NCBI GenBank assembly: GCA_050742255.1
Contig: JBOGHU010000138.1
Location: 1 to 17,347, forward strand
From: JBOGHU01 sp050742255
GTDB taxonomy: Bacteria; Actinomycetota; Acidimicrobiia; Acidimicrobiales; CADCSY01
Length of the DNA: 17,347 nt
Reading direction: 5' to 3'
Made by a program: the position numbers and the translations under genes. This document shows positions 1-7,363 of the stretch, piece after piece (the stretch's first letter is position 1; every line of letters starts with the position of its first letter). The notes under the pieces are model-generated. The model was not told where the DNA came from and made no database searches. It saw nothing but the letters and a program-made list of their open reading frames with translations.

Positions 1-3
1 GGC

Positions 4-309
4 GTGACCGGGCGTCCCGAGCCTCTGCGCGTCCTGACCGTCTGCGGGGTGGGGATGGGCAGCAGCCTGATCCTGGGAATGAGCGTGGAGGAGGTGCTGC
101 GCGACCTCGGCGTGGCGGCCGAGGTCGAGGCGACCGATGTCTCCTCCGCCCGCGGCATGCAGGCCGACGTGATCCTCGGCCAGGGCCTGCACACCGAAGA
201 GCTCAAGGGGAGGGCCCCGGTGGTGGTGACCGTGTCGAACTTCATGGACAAGCAGGGGCTGAGGCAGCAGCTCACCGGGGCCCTGAAGGGCGTCGGATGG
301 CTGGGGTGA
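4..309 (+). CDS. PTS system EIIB component (ascorbate/lactose-type fold)
   Basis: A 101-aa cytosolic phosphocarrier that would pass phosphate from EIIA to the incoming sugar. The N-terminus holds the EIIB phosphorylation loop CGVGMGSSL with Cys14 as the expected phosphocysteine, directly after the strand LRVLTV. The later stretch TDVSSARGMQADVILGQG fits SgaB/UlaB-like EIIB proteins better than the cellobiose type. The GTG start lies 3 nt inside the window edge, so neither the ribosome binding site nor the true start can be checked. The stop overlaps the following EIIA gene by 13 nt, implying translational coupling. No EIIC permease is visible; in ula-type clusters EIIC often precedes EIIB, so it may lie just upstream. 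Substrate is inferred only from the downstream SIS genes (amino sugar). Family call is secure; subfamily moderate. Confidence 0.85.
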   Translation: MTGRPEPLRVLTVCGVGMGSSLILGMSVEEVLRDLGVAAEVEATDVSSARGMQADVILGQGLHTEELKGRAPVVVTVSNFMDKQGLRQQLTGALKGVGWLG

Positions 310-749
310 CGCCGACGGAGACGGCGGCGCGCGTAGGGGTCGAGGCAGCCGACTGGCGCGCCGCCGTGCGAGCCGCCTGTGAGCCGCTGGTCGAGGCCGG
401 CGCGGTGGAGCCGCGCTACGTGGACGCCTGCGTCGCGCTGGTGGAGGAGGAGGGCCCCTACATGGTGCTGGCTCCCGGTCTGGCGCTCGCCCACGCCCGG
501 CCCGGGGACGGGGTGCGGCGCCTGTGCCTGGCGGTCGCCACCCCGGTCGAGCCCGTCGAGTTCGGCCATCCCGACAACGACCCCGTCGACCTGGTCATCG
601 TGTTCGGCTCCCCCGACTCCGACCAGCACGTGGGCCTGCTGGCGGCGCTGGCGCGCCGCCTCATGGCTGGGCTCGGCGACGAGCTCCGAGCTGCCGACGC
701 GCGCCGGGCCCGGGAGCTGCTGGGGCAGGTAGTCGATGGGGTCGCCTGA
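297..749 (+). CDS. PTS system EIIA component (fructose/mannitol/ascorbate superfamily)
   Basis: A 150-aa EIIA domain that would receive phosphate from HPr and donate it to EIIB. The active-site segment is APGLALAHARP, where His66 matches the phosphohistidine of the LPHA-type motif. The block DPVDLVIVFGSPDSDQHVGLLAALARRL (residues about 95-122) is the usual second conserved part, including His111. Length is normal for a stand-alone EIIA. It begins 13 nt before the end of the EIIB gene and overlaps the next gene by 14 nt, so these genes are clearly one operon. UlaC-type EIIA is the closest match by motif, which agrees with the SgaB-like EIIB. No HPr or enzyme I gene is in the window. Confidence 0.87.
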   Translation: MAGVTPTETAARVGVEAADWRAAVRAACEPLVEAGAVEPRYVDACVALVEEEGPYMVLAPGLALAHARPGDGVRRLCLAVATPVEPVEFGHPDNDPVDLVIVFGSPDSDQHVGLLAALARRLMAGLGDELRAADARRARELLGQVVDGVA

Positions 750-1467
750 CGCCACCGGCTTCGGCGCCGCCATGCGCGACCACCTCGCCGAGGTGGAACG
801 GCGCAACGCCGCCGTCCTGGACGGGGTCGCAGACCTGCTGCACGACACGGTGGCTGCCGACCGCGTCGTCTACACCGCGGGGTCGGGCCACTCGATCGCG
901 CTCGTCCTCGAGACCTTCTACCGGGCGGGCGGGTTGGCCTGCGTCCACCCGGTGTTCCACCCGGCGCTGGTGCCCCTCGAGGGCGGGGGCGCCAGCACGC
1001 TGCTGGAGCGCGTCGAGGGCCTTGCCGCCGAGGTCCTGGCGTCGGCCGCCCCCTCCTCGCGTGACCTGGCCGTCGTGTTCTCCAACTCGGGGGTGAACGC
1101 CTTCCCCGTGGAGCTCGCTCGTGGCTTCCGCCAGGCCGGCTGTCCCGTGGTGGCGGTCACCTCGCTGCCGCACCTGCGGTCGGCCCCCGTCCGCGCCGGC
1201 GCCAAGCTCGACGACATTGCCGACCACCTCATCGACACGGGGGTGCCGCCCGGAGACGCGGCCTACCCGGCGCCGGGGGCCGCCACGGCGGCGCTGTCGT
1301 CGCTCGCCAGCATCTACTGCTGGAACCTGCTGCTCGTCCGCCTGGCCGAGCGCGCCGGCGCCTCGGGCCTCGAGCTGCCGCTGTGGTCCAGTGCCAACGT
1401 GGAGGGCGGTGACGAGGGAAACGCCGCCCTGGCAGCTCGCTACCGTGGCCGGATCCCACACCTATGA
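736..1467 (+). CDS. UPF0309-type SIS (sugar isomerase) domain protein
   Basis: A 243-aa single SIS-domain protein expected to bind a phosphosugar in the cytosol. Sugar-phosphate contacts visible are GSGHS (49-53) and FSNSGVNAFPVE (115-126). The C-terminal signature LPLWSSANVEGGDEGN followed by YRGRI is characteristic of the UPF0309 group (often annotated as sugar isomerase domain-containing protein). Members frequently sit next to PTS or ABC sugar transporters and GntR regulators. It starts inside the EIIA gene and its TGA overlaps the following regulator ATG (ATGA). An isomerase, epimerase or etherase-like role on the imported amino sugar phosphate is inference; the exact reaction of this family is not established from the sequence. 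Confidence 0.82.
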   Translation: MGSPDATGFGAAMRDHLAEVERRNAAVLDGVADLLHDTVAADRVVYTAGSGHSIALVLETFYRAGGLACVHPVFHPALVPLEGGGASTLLERVEGLAAEVLASAAPSSRDLAVVFSNSGVNAFPVELARGFRQAGCPVVAVTSLPHLRSAPVRAGAKLDDIADHLIDTGVPPGDAAYPAPGAATAALSSLASIYCWNLLLVRLAERAGASGLELPLWSSANVEGGDEGNAALAARYRGRIPHL

Positions 1468-2240
1468 CGCAGTCATCCCGCCGCCGACTGCCCGCGGCCC
1501 TCGACCCGGGGTACGCCAAGGTGGAGCAGCTCCAGGAGATCCTGGAGCAGCTGGCGGCGGCGTCCAAGCCCGGGACCAGGCTGCCGTCGGAGCGAGAGCT
1601 CGCCGAGCGCTACGGGGTGGCGAGGATGACGGCCCGCCAGGCCATGGAGGGGCTGGTGGCCAAGGGTCTGGGCTACCGGGTGCAGGGGCAGGGGACGTTC
1701 GTCGCCGAGCCCCGCATCGCCCAGCCCCAGCGGCTGACCTCCTTCACCGAGGACATGGCGTCGCGAGGGATGCGCTCCACCAGCATCGTTCTCGGCCAGG
1801 AGGTGGTGCCCGCCTCCGCCGCGGTCGGCCGTTACCTCGGGCTGCCCGCCGGCGCGCCGGTGGTGCGCCTCGAGCGGTTGCGCTGCGGCGACGGGGAGCC
1901 CATCGCCCTGGAGCGGGCCCACCTGCCGGCGCAGCGGTTCGCGGGCCTGGAGGAGGCCGACCTGTCGGAGGGGTCCCTCTACCGGCTGCTCGCCGAGCGC
2001 TTCGGGTGTGAGGTCGCCGGCGCCGAGCAGCGCATCGCCGCCGTCCGCCTCACCGAGGGCGAGGCCCACGTGCTGCACGCCGAGGCAGGCCTTCCGGCGT
2101 TCCTGATCGAGCGGGTCACCCGAGACGTCTCGGGCAGGGGCGTCGAGCACGTGCGCTCCCTGTACCGGGGGGACCGCTACGAGATCCGCACCCGACTGGA
2201 GCGCCACGCCGAACCGGGAGGGAAGGGCGGCCGTGGCTGA
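1464..2240 (+). CDS. GntR/HutC-family transcriptional regulator (UTRA domain)
   Basis: A 258-aa repressor-like protein. Residues about 17-82 form the winged helix-turn-helix with the hallmark PGTRLPSERELAERYGV, then RMTARQAMEGLVAKGL and the wing QGQGTFVAEP. Residues about 92-250 match the UTRA effector-binding domain: RLTSFTEDMASRGM, then GAPVVRLERLRCGDGEPIA and a late ERVTRDVSGRGVEHVRSLYR. This is the NagR/DasR architecture, in which an amino sugar phosphate commonly acts as inducer. It lies inside the operon, sharing a 4-bp ATGA overlap with the SIS gene before it and overlapping the next gene by 8 nt. It likely controls this operon, but the operator would be upstream of the window. Start ATG is set by the overlap; no good Shine-Dalgarno is seen. 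Confidence 0.9.
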   Translation: MTQSSRRRLPAALDPGYAKVEQLQEILEQLAAASKPGTRLPSERELAERYGVARMTARQAMEGLVAKGLGYRVQGQGTFVAEPRIAQPQRLTSFTEDMASRGMRSTSIVLGQEVVPASAAVGRYLGLPAGAPVVRLERLRCGDGEPIALERAHLPAQRFAGLEEADLSEGSLYRLLAERFGCEVAGAEQRIAAVRLTEGEAHVLHAEAGLPAFLIERVTRDVSGRGVEHVRSLYRGDRYEIRTRLERHAEPGGKGGRG

Positions 2241-3261
2241 CGGGGGAGCGCGGATGGCCGCTGAGATGGCCGAGCAACCCGACGTCCTGGCCCGGCTGAT
2301 CGAGCGCCGCTCGGCCGTCGCGGGCGTGCTCGGCGGGTGCATCCCCGACCCGCTGCACGGGATCGTGCTGGTGGCCCGGGGCTCCTCTGACCACGCCGCC
2401 GTGTACGGCCGCTACGTGCTGGAGACGGCCACCGGCAAGCCGGTGGGCCTGGCCGCCCCCAGCCTGCACACCCTCTACCGCGTTCCGGCCGATTACCGCC
2501 GGATCCTCGTGGTCGGGATCAGCCAGTCGGGCCGCACCCCCGAGATCGTCACGGTGCTCGAGCGGCTCAAGGCCGCGGGGGCGGCGACGCTGGCCGTCAC
2601 CAACGACGTGTCGAGCCCCCTCGCCCAGGTCGGGGACGCGGTGGTGGACCTCGGAGCGGGGAGCGAGGAGGCGGTGCCCGCCACCAAGACCTTCACCGCC
2701 ACCGTCGCCGTGCTGGCCTTCCTCGCAGAGGCGCTCGGTCGCGTGCCCTGGAGCGGCGACCAATGGAAGCGCGTGCCCGAGGCCGTGTCCGAGGCGCTGG
2801 CCGACGACGCCCCGCCCCGACACGCCGCCGGGGTGATCGGGGACGCCGGCGGGCTCGTGGTGGTGGCCCGGGGCTTCCTGTTCGGCGTGGCCCTGGAAGC
2901 GGCCCTCAAGCTGAAGGAGGCCGCGGCGGTCCTCGCCCAGGGCTACTCTGCCGCCGACCTGCTCCACGGCCCGATCGCCGTGGTGGAGGAGGACTTCCCG
3001 GTGGTGCTCTTGCACGTCCCCGGACCGACCGCCGCCGACGTGGCCGAGCTCGTCGCCACCCTGCGCCACCGGGGCGCCGAGGTGCTGCGCGTCGCGCCCG
3101 ACCCCCATGCCGAGCTGCCGGTGCCCGGCGACCTGCCCGAGGCGCTGGCGGCGTTCCCCGTCGCGGTGCGGGCCCAGCAGCTGGCGCACGCCCTGGCGCT
3201 CCACCGTGGCCTCGACCCCGACCGCCCCCCCGGCCTGACCAAGGTGACCCCGACGACGTGA
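2233..3261 (+). CDS. Two-SIS-domain aminosugar isomerase/deaminase (GlmS-isomerase/AgaS/NagB-II type)
   Basis: A 342-aa protein equal to the isomerase half of GlmS without the N-terminal glutaminase domain, so it cannot use glutamine and is more likely a catabolic deaminase or isomerase for an amino sugar 6-phosphate. It opens with the typical AEMAEQPDVLARLIERR. SIS domain 1 (about 38-165) shows ARGSSDHA (48-55), ISQSGRTPE (96-104) and ATKTFTA (150-156). SIS domain 2 (about 195-330) shows ARGFLFGVALEAALKLKEA and LLHGPIAVV. The C-terminus LTKVTPTT follows the usual pattern. GTG at 2233 has AAGGG 5 nt upstream and overlaps the regulator by 8 nt; ATG at 2254 is a possible alternative that removes seven residues. 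It is the last gene of the PTS operon and ends before a strong hairpin. Confidence 0.85.
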   Translation: MADGGARMAAEMAEQPDVLARLIERRSAVAGVLGGCIPDPLHGIVLVARGSSDHAAVYGRYVLETATGKPVGLAAPSLHTLYRVPADYRRILVVGISQSGRTPEIVTVLERLKAAGAATLAVTNDVSSPLAQVGDAVVDLGAGSEEAVPATKTFTATVAVLAFLAEALGRVPWSGDQWKRVPEAVSEALADDAPPRHAAGVIGDAGGLVVVARGFLFGVALEAALKLKEAAAVLAQGYSAADLLHGPIAVVEEDFPVVLLHVPGPTAADVAELVATLRHRGAEVLRVAPDPHAELPVPGDLPEALAAFPVAVRAQQLAHALALHRGLDPDRPPGLTKVTPTT

Positions 3262-3315
3262 CCGACCGGGCGCCACCAGCCCGATTCGTGTGCGGGTGGG
3301 CCTGACCAGAGCGGG

Positions 3316-3344
3316 CCCGGCGCGCGCAAAGGGCGCGCGCCGGG
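3316..3344. terminator. Bidirectional hairpin terminator between convergent operon and leuS
   Basis: A perfect 12-bp inverted repeat lies at 3316-3327 (CCCGGCGCGCGC) and 3333-3344, with a 5-nt loop AAAGG. It sits in the 85-nt gap between the stop of the last PTS-operon gene (3261) and the stop of leuS (3347). There is no U-tract on either side, as is common for GC-rich actinobacterial hairpins. Position between two convergent stops supports termination in both directions; activity is inferred. Confidence 0.75.
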
Positions 3345-3346
3345 AC

Positions 3347-6337
3347 CTATCCCGTGACCAGGTTTACCAGCCGGTCCGGCACCACCACGACCCGGCCCAC
3401 CTCCCGGCCGGACAACGCTGCCTGCACCTTGGGCTCGGCCCGGGCCACGGCCGCCACGGTGGCGTCGTCGGCGCCGGCGGCCACCCGGATCCGGCCCCGG
3501 ACCCTCCCGTCGACCTGCACGGGGATCTCCACCTCGTCCTCGACCAGCAGAGCGCGGTCGGGCTCGGGGAAGGAGGCCCACACCACCGAGGTGTCGTGGC
3601 CCAGGCGTGACCACAGCTCCTCACCGAGGTGGGGCGCGAGCGGGGCGACCATCAGCACCAGTGGGTCGGCCACCTCGGAAGGGGTGCCGCCGTACTCGGC
3701 GGCCGCCGGGGTCAGGGCGTTGTTGAGCTCGATCAGCTTGGCCACGGCGGTGTTGAACCGCAGGCCGTCCATGTCGGCGCGCACGCCGGCGATGGTGCGG
3801 TGCAGCGCCCGGCGCAGCTCTGGGTCGGGGGGCCGGTCCACCACCCTGGAGGCGCCGGTCTCCTCGTCGACGAGGTTCCGCCACAGCCGTTGGAGGAAGC
3901 GGTGCACGCCGACCACGTCGCGGGCGTTCCAGGGCCGGTCGGCGTCGAGGGGCCCCATGGCCATCTCGTACAGCCGGAAGGTGTCGGCCCCGTACTGCTC
4001 GTAGACGGTCTCGGGTGCGACGGGGTTCTTGAGGCTCTTGCCCATCCGGCCCAGGTGCTCGGTGACCGGGCGTCCCCGGTGGGTGAAACGGCCGTCCTCG
4101 GTGGCCACCACCGCCTCGGCGTCGACGTACACGCCGCGCTCGTCGGTGTAGGCGGCGGCCAGGATGCCTCCCTGGTTGAACAGTCGCTGGAACGGCTCCG
4201 GTGTGGAGACGTGGCCCAGGTCGAAGAGCACCTTGTGCCAGAACCGGCTGTAGAGGAGGTGGAGAACGGCGTGCTCCACGCCTCCCACGTACAGGTCGAC
4301 GCCCCCGATCGCCGGCGTGCCGTCGGGCCGGGTCCCCTGCATCCAGTACCGTTCCACCTCGGGGTCGACCAGGGCGTCGCCGTTGGCGGGGTCGAGGTAG
4401 CGGAGGTAGTACCAGCACGACCCCGCCCACTGGGGCATGGTGCTCAGCTCCCGCCGGTAGCGACGGGGTCCGTCCCCCAGGTCCAATGTGACCTGGGCCC
4501 AGTCCTCGGCCCGGGCCAGGGGTGGCTCCGGCATCGCCTCCTCGTCACCGACGACGGTGGGCGCGTAGTCGTCGACCTCGGGCAGGGTCACCGGCAGCCT
4601 CGCCTCCGGCAGGGCCACGGGGAGGTCGTCCTCGTCGAAGACGATCGGGAAGGGCTCGCCCCAGTACCGCTGGCGGCTGAACAGCCAGTCCCGCAGCCGG
4701 TAGCTCACCGTGCCCTCACCGGCGCCGGTGGCCTCCAGCCACGCGGTGATGGCAGCCTTGGCACCCTCGGTGGGAAGGCCGTCGAGGCCGACCCCGTCGT
4801 TGGCCGAGGCCATGCCCACGCCGTCGCCGACAAAGGCCTCCCGCCACTCCGGGGCGGAGGCACCGGGTGCGGTCCCGGTAGCCTCGAACCACTCCAGCGG
4901 CGGCTGGACCACCCCGACCACGGGGAGGGAGAACGCCCTGGCGAACTCGAGGTCGCGGCCGTCGTGGGCAGGCACGGCCATGATGGCCCCGGTGCCGTAG
5001 CTCATCAGCACGTAGTCGGCGACGAAGATGGGGATGGGCTGGGCGGTGGTGGGGTTGATGGCCGAGGCGCCGGTGAACACGCCGGTCTTCACCCGTGACT
5101 CCGTCTGGCGCTCCAGCTCCGACCGGGTCGAGGCGTGGTGCCGGTAGGCGGCGACCGCCTCCGGCGGCGACCTCCAGCCGGTGACGTCGGCACCCTCCAC
5201 CACGCCCGCCAGCCCCGCACCCCGCCACGCCGGCGGCGTGGCCTCGGGCCAGGCTCCAGCCGTGATCTGCGGGAGGAGGGGGTGCTCGGGAGCCAGCACC
5301 ATGTAGGTGGCACCGAAGAGGGTGTCGGGTCGGGTGGTGAACACCGGGATGGCGGTGTGGAGGTCGTGGGCCAGGGGGAACCAGACCCGCGCCCCCGGGC
5401 TCCGCCCGATCCAGTTCCGCTGCATGGCCTTGATGGGCTCGGGCCAGTCCAGCTCGTCGAGGTCGTCGAGCAGGCGCTCGGCGTAGGCCGTGATACGCAT
5501 CTTCCACTGCTTCAGGGCGCGCTGGTACACGGGGAAGCTGCCCCGCTCGCTGAGCCCGTCGGCGGTGACCTCCTCGTTGGCCAGCACCGTCCCCAGGGCC
5601 GGGCACCAGTTGACCGGGGCCTCGTCCCTGTACACGAGGCGGTGGGCGTCGACGACCCGCCTGCGCTCCACGGCCTCGAGCTCGGACCACGGCCGTCCGC
5701 CGAGGCCGTGCTCGTCGCCCGGCACCCGTTCCCCCGCCGCCAGCTCCGCCTCCAGCTCGGCCACCGGCCGGGCCCGCCCGGCGTCAGGATCGAACCAGGC
5801 GTTGTACATCTGGAGGAAGATCCACTGGGTCCAGCGGTAGAAGCCGACGTCGGTCGTGGCCACGCTGCGCCGATCGTCGTGGCCCAGGCCCATGGCCCCG
5901 AGCTGACGGCGCATGTTGGCGATGTTGACCTCGGTGGTGAGCCGGGGGTGCTGGCCGGTCTGGACCGCGTACTGCTCGGCAGGGAGGCCGAAGGCGTCGT
6001 AGCCCATGGCGTGGAGGACGTTGTAGCCGGTCATCCGCTTGAAGCGGGCGTAGACATCGGTGGCCACGTAGCCCAGGGGGTGGCCCACGTGGAGGCCCAC
6101 CCCGCTCGGGTAGGGGAACATGTCGAGCACGTACAGCTTGGGCCGGTCGGCCACGCGGTCGAAGCCTGCGGCCAGGTCGCCGCAGGGGTTGGGCGTGTGG
6201 TAGGTGCCCTCGGCCCTCCAGCGCTCCTGCCAGCGGGTCTCGATGTCGTTGGCCAGCGCCGCTCCGTAACGGTGCGGCGGGGCGACCCCGACCTCTCCAG
6301 CGGCGGTGGCGATGGCGGACCGGCGCGGATCGGCCAT
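3347..6337 (-). CDS. leuS: Leucine--tRNA ligase
   Basis: A 996-aa class I aminoacyl-tRNA synthetase that charges tRNA-Leu in the cytosol. The HIGH motif is HVGH at 83-86 within FPYPSGVGLHVGHPLGY. The CP1 editing domain is intact, with TTRPDTLFGATY (334-345) and the VPAHDGRD segment carrying the editing aspartate (about 459). The class I KMSKS motif reads RMGKS (764-768) followed by LKNP. The anticodon-binding helical domain covers roughly 800-930 and the C-terminal domain VDGRVRGRI onward closes the protein. It is longer than E. coli LeuS (860), consistent with actinobacterial forms. ATG at 6337 is favoured because a TACGCT box lies 7 nt upstream, implying a leaderless mRNA; no Shine-Dalgarno is visible. 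It is convergent with the PTS operon. Confidence 0.97.
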   Translation of the reverse strand: MADPRRSAIATAAGEVGVAPPHRYGAALANDIETRWQERWRAEGTYHTPNPCGDLAAGFDRVADRPKLYVLDMFPYPSGVGLHVGHPLGYVATDVYARFKRMTGYNVLHAMGYDAFGLPAEQYAVQTGQHPRLTTEVNIANMRRQLGAMGLGHDDRRSVATTDVGFYRWTQWIFLQMYNAWFDPDAGRARPVAELEAELAAGERVPGDEHGLGGRPWSELEAVERRRVVDAHRLVYRDEAPVNWCPALGTVLANEEVTADGLSERGSFPVYQRALKQWKMRITAYAERLLDDLDELDWPEPIKAMQRNWIGRSPGARVWFPLAHDLHTAIPVFTTRPDTLFGATYMVLAPEHPLLPQITAGAWPEATPPAWRGAGLAGVVEGADVTGWRSPPEAVAAYRHHASTRSELERQTESRVKTGVFTGASAINPTTAQPIPIFVADYVLMSYGTGAIMAVPAHDGRDLEFARAFSLPVVGVVQPPLEWFEATGTAPGASAPEWREAFVGDGVGMASANDGVGLDGLPTEGAKAAITAWLEATGAGEGTVSYRLRDWLFSRQRYWGEPFPIVFDEDDLPVALPEARLPVTLPEVDDYAPTVVGDEEAMPEPPLARAEDWAQVTLDLGDGPRRYRRELSTMPQWAGSCWYYLRYLDPANGDALVDPEVERYWMQGTRPDGTPAIGGVDLYVGGVEHAVLHLLYSRFWHKVLFDLGHVSTPEPFQRLFNQGGILAAAYTDERGVYVDAEAVVATEDGRFTHRGRPVTEHLGRMGKSLKNPVAPETVYEQYGADTFRLYEMAMGPLDADRPWNARDVVGVHRFLQRLWRNLVDEETGASRVVDRPPDPELRRALHRTIAGVRADMDGLRFNTAVAKLIELNNALTPAAAEYGGTPSEVADPLVLMVAPLAPHLGEELWSRLGHDTSVVWASFPEPDRALLVEDEVEIPVQVDGRVRGRIRVAAGADDATVAAVARAEPKVQAALSGREVGRVVVVPDRLVNLVTG

Positions 6338-6344
6338 GGTCGGC

Positions 6345-6350
6345 AGCGTA
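6345..6350 (-). promoter_or_regulatory. -10 box for leaderless leuS transcript
   Basis: On the minus strand TACGCT is followed by 7 nt (GCCGACC) and then the leuS ATG. This fits the TANNNT -10 consensus of actinobacterial vegetative sigma factors with transcription starting at or next to the A of the start codon. No convincing -35 is seen. Promoter use is inferred from sequence and position. Confidence 0.5.
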
Positions 6351-6384
6351 CCGACCGGGCCGGGCGCCGCGCCGACCCGCTGTC

Positions 6385-6660
6385 CTACCGGCCCGGGGCG
6401 CGGAGGGGCCGCTCCCGGCGGGGCCGGTCCGGGCTCTGGCGGCCTGGTGCCTGCTCTGCTGGTGCCGGGCCGCCACCCACGGTGACGGCGGGGCGCTCGT
6501 CCTCGGACCCCTCGGGCGGGCCGGGGGGCGTTCCCGTGGCCGGCGCCGGGGGAGCGGGGGCCGGGGCGGCACCCTCCAGCTCCTCGGCGGCCTGGCGCTC
6601 GAACTCGTCGCGGCGGGACCTCGCCCGCTCAGCGCCGCGCAGACGTCTCAGCAGCGACAT
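6385..6660 (-). CDS. Small Pro/Ala/Arg-rich hypothetical protein (paralogue of the gene at 6940)
   Basis: A 91-aa protein of unknown function. The ATG at 6660 is chosen because GGAAGGAG lies 8 nt upstream on the minus strand; the reading frame stays open further upstream but without a ribosome site. Layout: a basic N-terminus (MSLLRRLRGAERARSRR), a charged helix-like block DEFERQAAEELEG (19-30), a Pro/Ala linker (31-75), and an Arg-rich end with RPLRAPGR. The helix block and the C-terminal RPLRA-x-GR are shared with the divergently transcribed protein at 6940-7281 (LERQAAEEL, RPLRAQGR). No signal peptide or membrane segment is seen. It ends 47 nt before leuS, which has its own -10 box. The reading frame could be doubted in such GC-rich DNA, but the ribosome site and paralogue support it. 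Confidence 0.62.
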   Translation of the reverse strand: MSLLRRLRGAERARSRRDEFERQAAEELEGAAPAPAPPAPATGTPPGPPEGSEDERPAVTVGGGPAPAEQAPGRQSPDRPRRERPLRAPGR

Positions 6661-6684
6661 GGTGGTCTCCTTCCAGTGACCCGT

Positions 6685-6702
6685 GGCCAGGTCGTCCTGG
6701 CC
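6685..6702. other. 7-bp stem-loop in the 5' leader of the 6385-6660 gene
   Basis: GGCCAGG (6685-6691) and CCTGGCC (6696-6702) form a perfect 7-bp inverted repeat with a 4-nt loop TCGT. On the minus strand it lies about a dozen nucleotides before the GGAAGGAG ribosome site. It may be an operator or an mRNA hairpin; no evidence separates these. Confidence 0.4.
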
Positions 6703-6772
6703 GGGCAATGCTCCTGGCGGGCCTCGTCCCGGCGCGTCGCACCGGGGCGGCGTGACCACGCCTGACACCTCC

Positions 6773-6778
6773 AGGCTA
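6773..6778 (-). promoter_or_regulatory. Possible -10 box for the 6385-6660 gene
   Basis: TAGCCT on the minus strand fits TANNNT and would give a leader of about 105 nt before the ATG at 6660. The -35 region (GTGGAA about 17 nt upstream) is only a weak match. The 279-bp interval 6661-6939 also holds the stem-loop at 6685-6702 and the oppositely directed promoter at 6868-6896, and no gene of its own that I can support. Confidence 0.35.
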
Positions 6779-6867
6779 GGGGGCGACAGCGCCGATTCCA
6801 CCCCGCGCCCCCCACGTTCGGGTGGCGGCGGTGCTCGCTCGACCGCGATAGGTGCAGAAGACAGCCA

Positions 6868-6896
6868 TTGCACGACCGGGCCACCTGATCTACAAG
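6868..6896 (+). promoter_or_regulatory. Sigma-70-type promoter candidate for the 6940-7281 gene
   Basis: TTGCAC at 6868-6873 is separated by 17 nt from TACAAG at 6891-6896, giving a start site near 6903 and a leader of about 37 nt before the ATG at 6940. The same TTGCAC hexamer and an ACAA core recur before lepA (15219-15246). This is a sequence match only. Confidence 0.45.
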
Positions 6897-6939
6897 TGGA
6901 GCGAGGCCGTAACCGACCGAGCCTGGAGGACCAGCCACG

Positions 6940-7281
6940 ATGCGGATCCCGTTGAAGCGGCTACTGCGCACACCGACGGCTCGACCCTCCCGGGAGGACC
7001 TGGAGCGCCAGGCCGCCGAGGAGCTGGCACGCGTCACCGGTGCCCCGCCGCCGATGACGCCCATGACGCCGCCGCCGGGCCCGTCCCAGGCCGAGGGTGC
7101 CGCCGAGGCCGCCGAGCCGTCCCAGGCCGAGGGTGCCGCCGAGGCCGCCGAGCCTGTCGCCGCCGAGCCTGTCGCCGCCGAGCCGGCTCCGCCGGCGGGC
7201 GCCGCCGAGTCACGACCTCCCCCCACTCGCCGCCCCAGCCGGCCCCGCGCCCGTCCGCTCCGGGCGCAGGGAAGGGTCTGA
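6940..7281 (+). CDS. Small Pro/Ala/Glu-rich repeat protein (paralogue of the gene at 6385)
   Basis: A 113-aa protein of unknown function, preceded by GGAGGA at 6925-6930, 9 nt from the ATG. Layout: a basic start (MRIPLKRLLRTPTARPSR), a charged block EDLERQAAEELARVTG (19-34), a low-complexity middle containing two perfect 12-residue repeats (SQAEGAAEAAEP type) and two copies of a 5-residue unit (PVAAE), and an Arg/Pro-rich tail ending RPLRAQGRV. The LERQAAEEL block and the tail RPLRA-x-GR match the small protein encoded divergently at 6385-6660, so the two look like diverged copies of one family. No signal peptide, membrane span or known domain is recognised. It is convergent with the PAC2 gene and ends before a hairpin region. 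Confidence 0.65.
   Translation: MRIPLKRLLRTPTARPSREDLERQAAEELARVTGAPPPMTPMTPPPGPSQAEGAAEAAEPSQAEGAAEAAEPVAAEPVAAEPAPPAGAAESRPPPTRRPSRPRARPLRAQGRV
7081..7182 (+). repeat. In-frame tandem repeats inside the 6940-7281 gene
   Basis: A perfect 36-bp direct duplication occupies 7081-7116 and 7117-7152, immediately followed by a perfect 15-bp duplication at 7153-7167 and 7168-7182. Both unit lengths are multiples of three, so copy number changes would keep the reading frame. Exact identity between copies implies recent expansion. Confidence 0.9.
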
Positions 7282-7302
7282 GCGGCGCGGGCGGGGCGAC
7301 GG

Positions 7303-7361
7303 AGCCGGGCCGCCTGACGCGCTGTGGGAGCGCTAGGGGCCCGGCTTCGCCGCCCCGGGCC
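7303..7361. terminator. Structured terminator candidate between convergent genes
   Basis: In the 82-nt gap between the stop at 7281 (+) and the PAC2 stop at 7364 (-), AGCCGGGCC (7303-7311) pairs perfectly with GGCCCGGCT (7338-7346), enclosing a smaller hairpin GCGCT/AGCGC (7319-7323 with 7329-7333). An alternative stem pairs 7338-7344 with 7355-7361 (GGCCCGG/CCGGGCC). Two mutually exclusive folds on either strand fit a bidirectional terminator; no T-tract is present. Confidence 0.5.
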
Positions 7362-7363
7362 GG

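Noticed and set aside
2233..3261. Calling the two-SIS protein GlmS
   Set aside because: There is no N-terminal Cys-type glutaminase domain; only the isomerase half is present and it sits in a catabolic PTS operon.
3629..6679. Long plus-strand open frames of about 490 and 510 codons opposite leuS
   Set aside because: They are antisense shadows of a fully conserved leuS, with His/Gly/Val/Arg-skewed composition and no recognisable domain.
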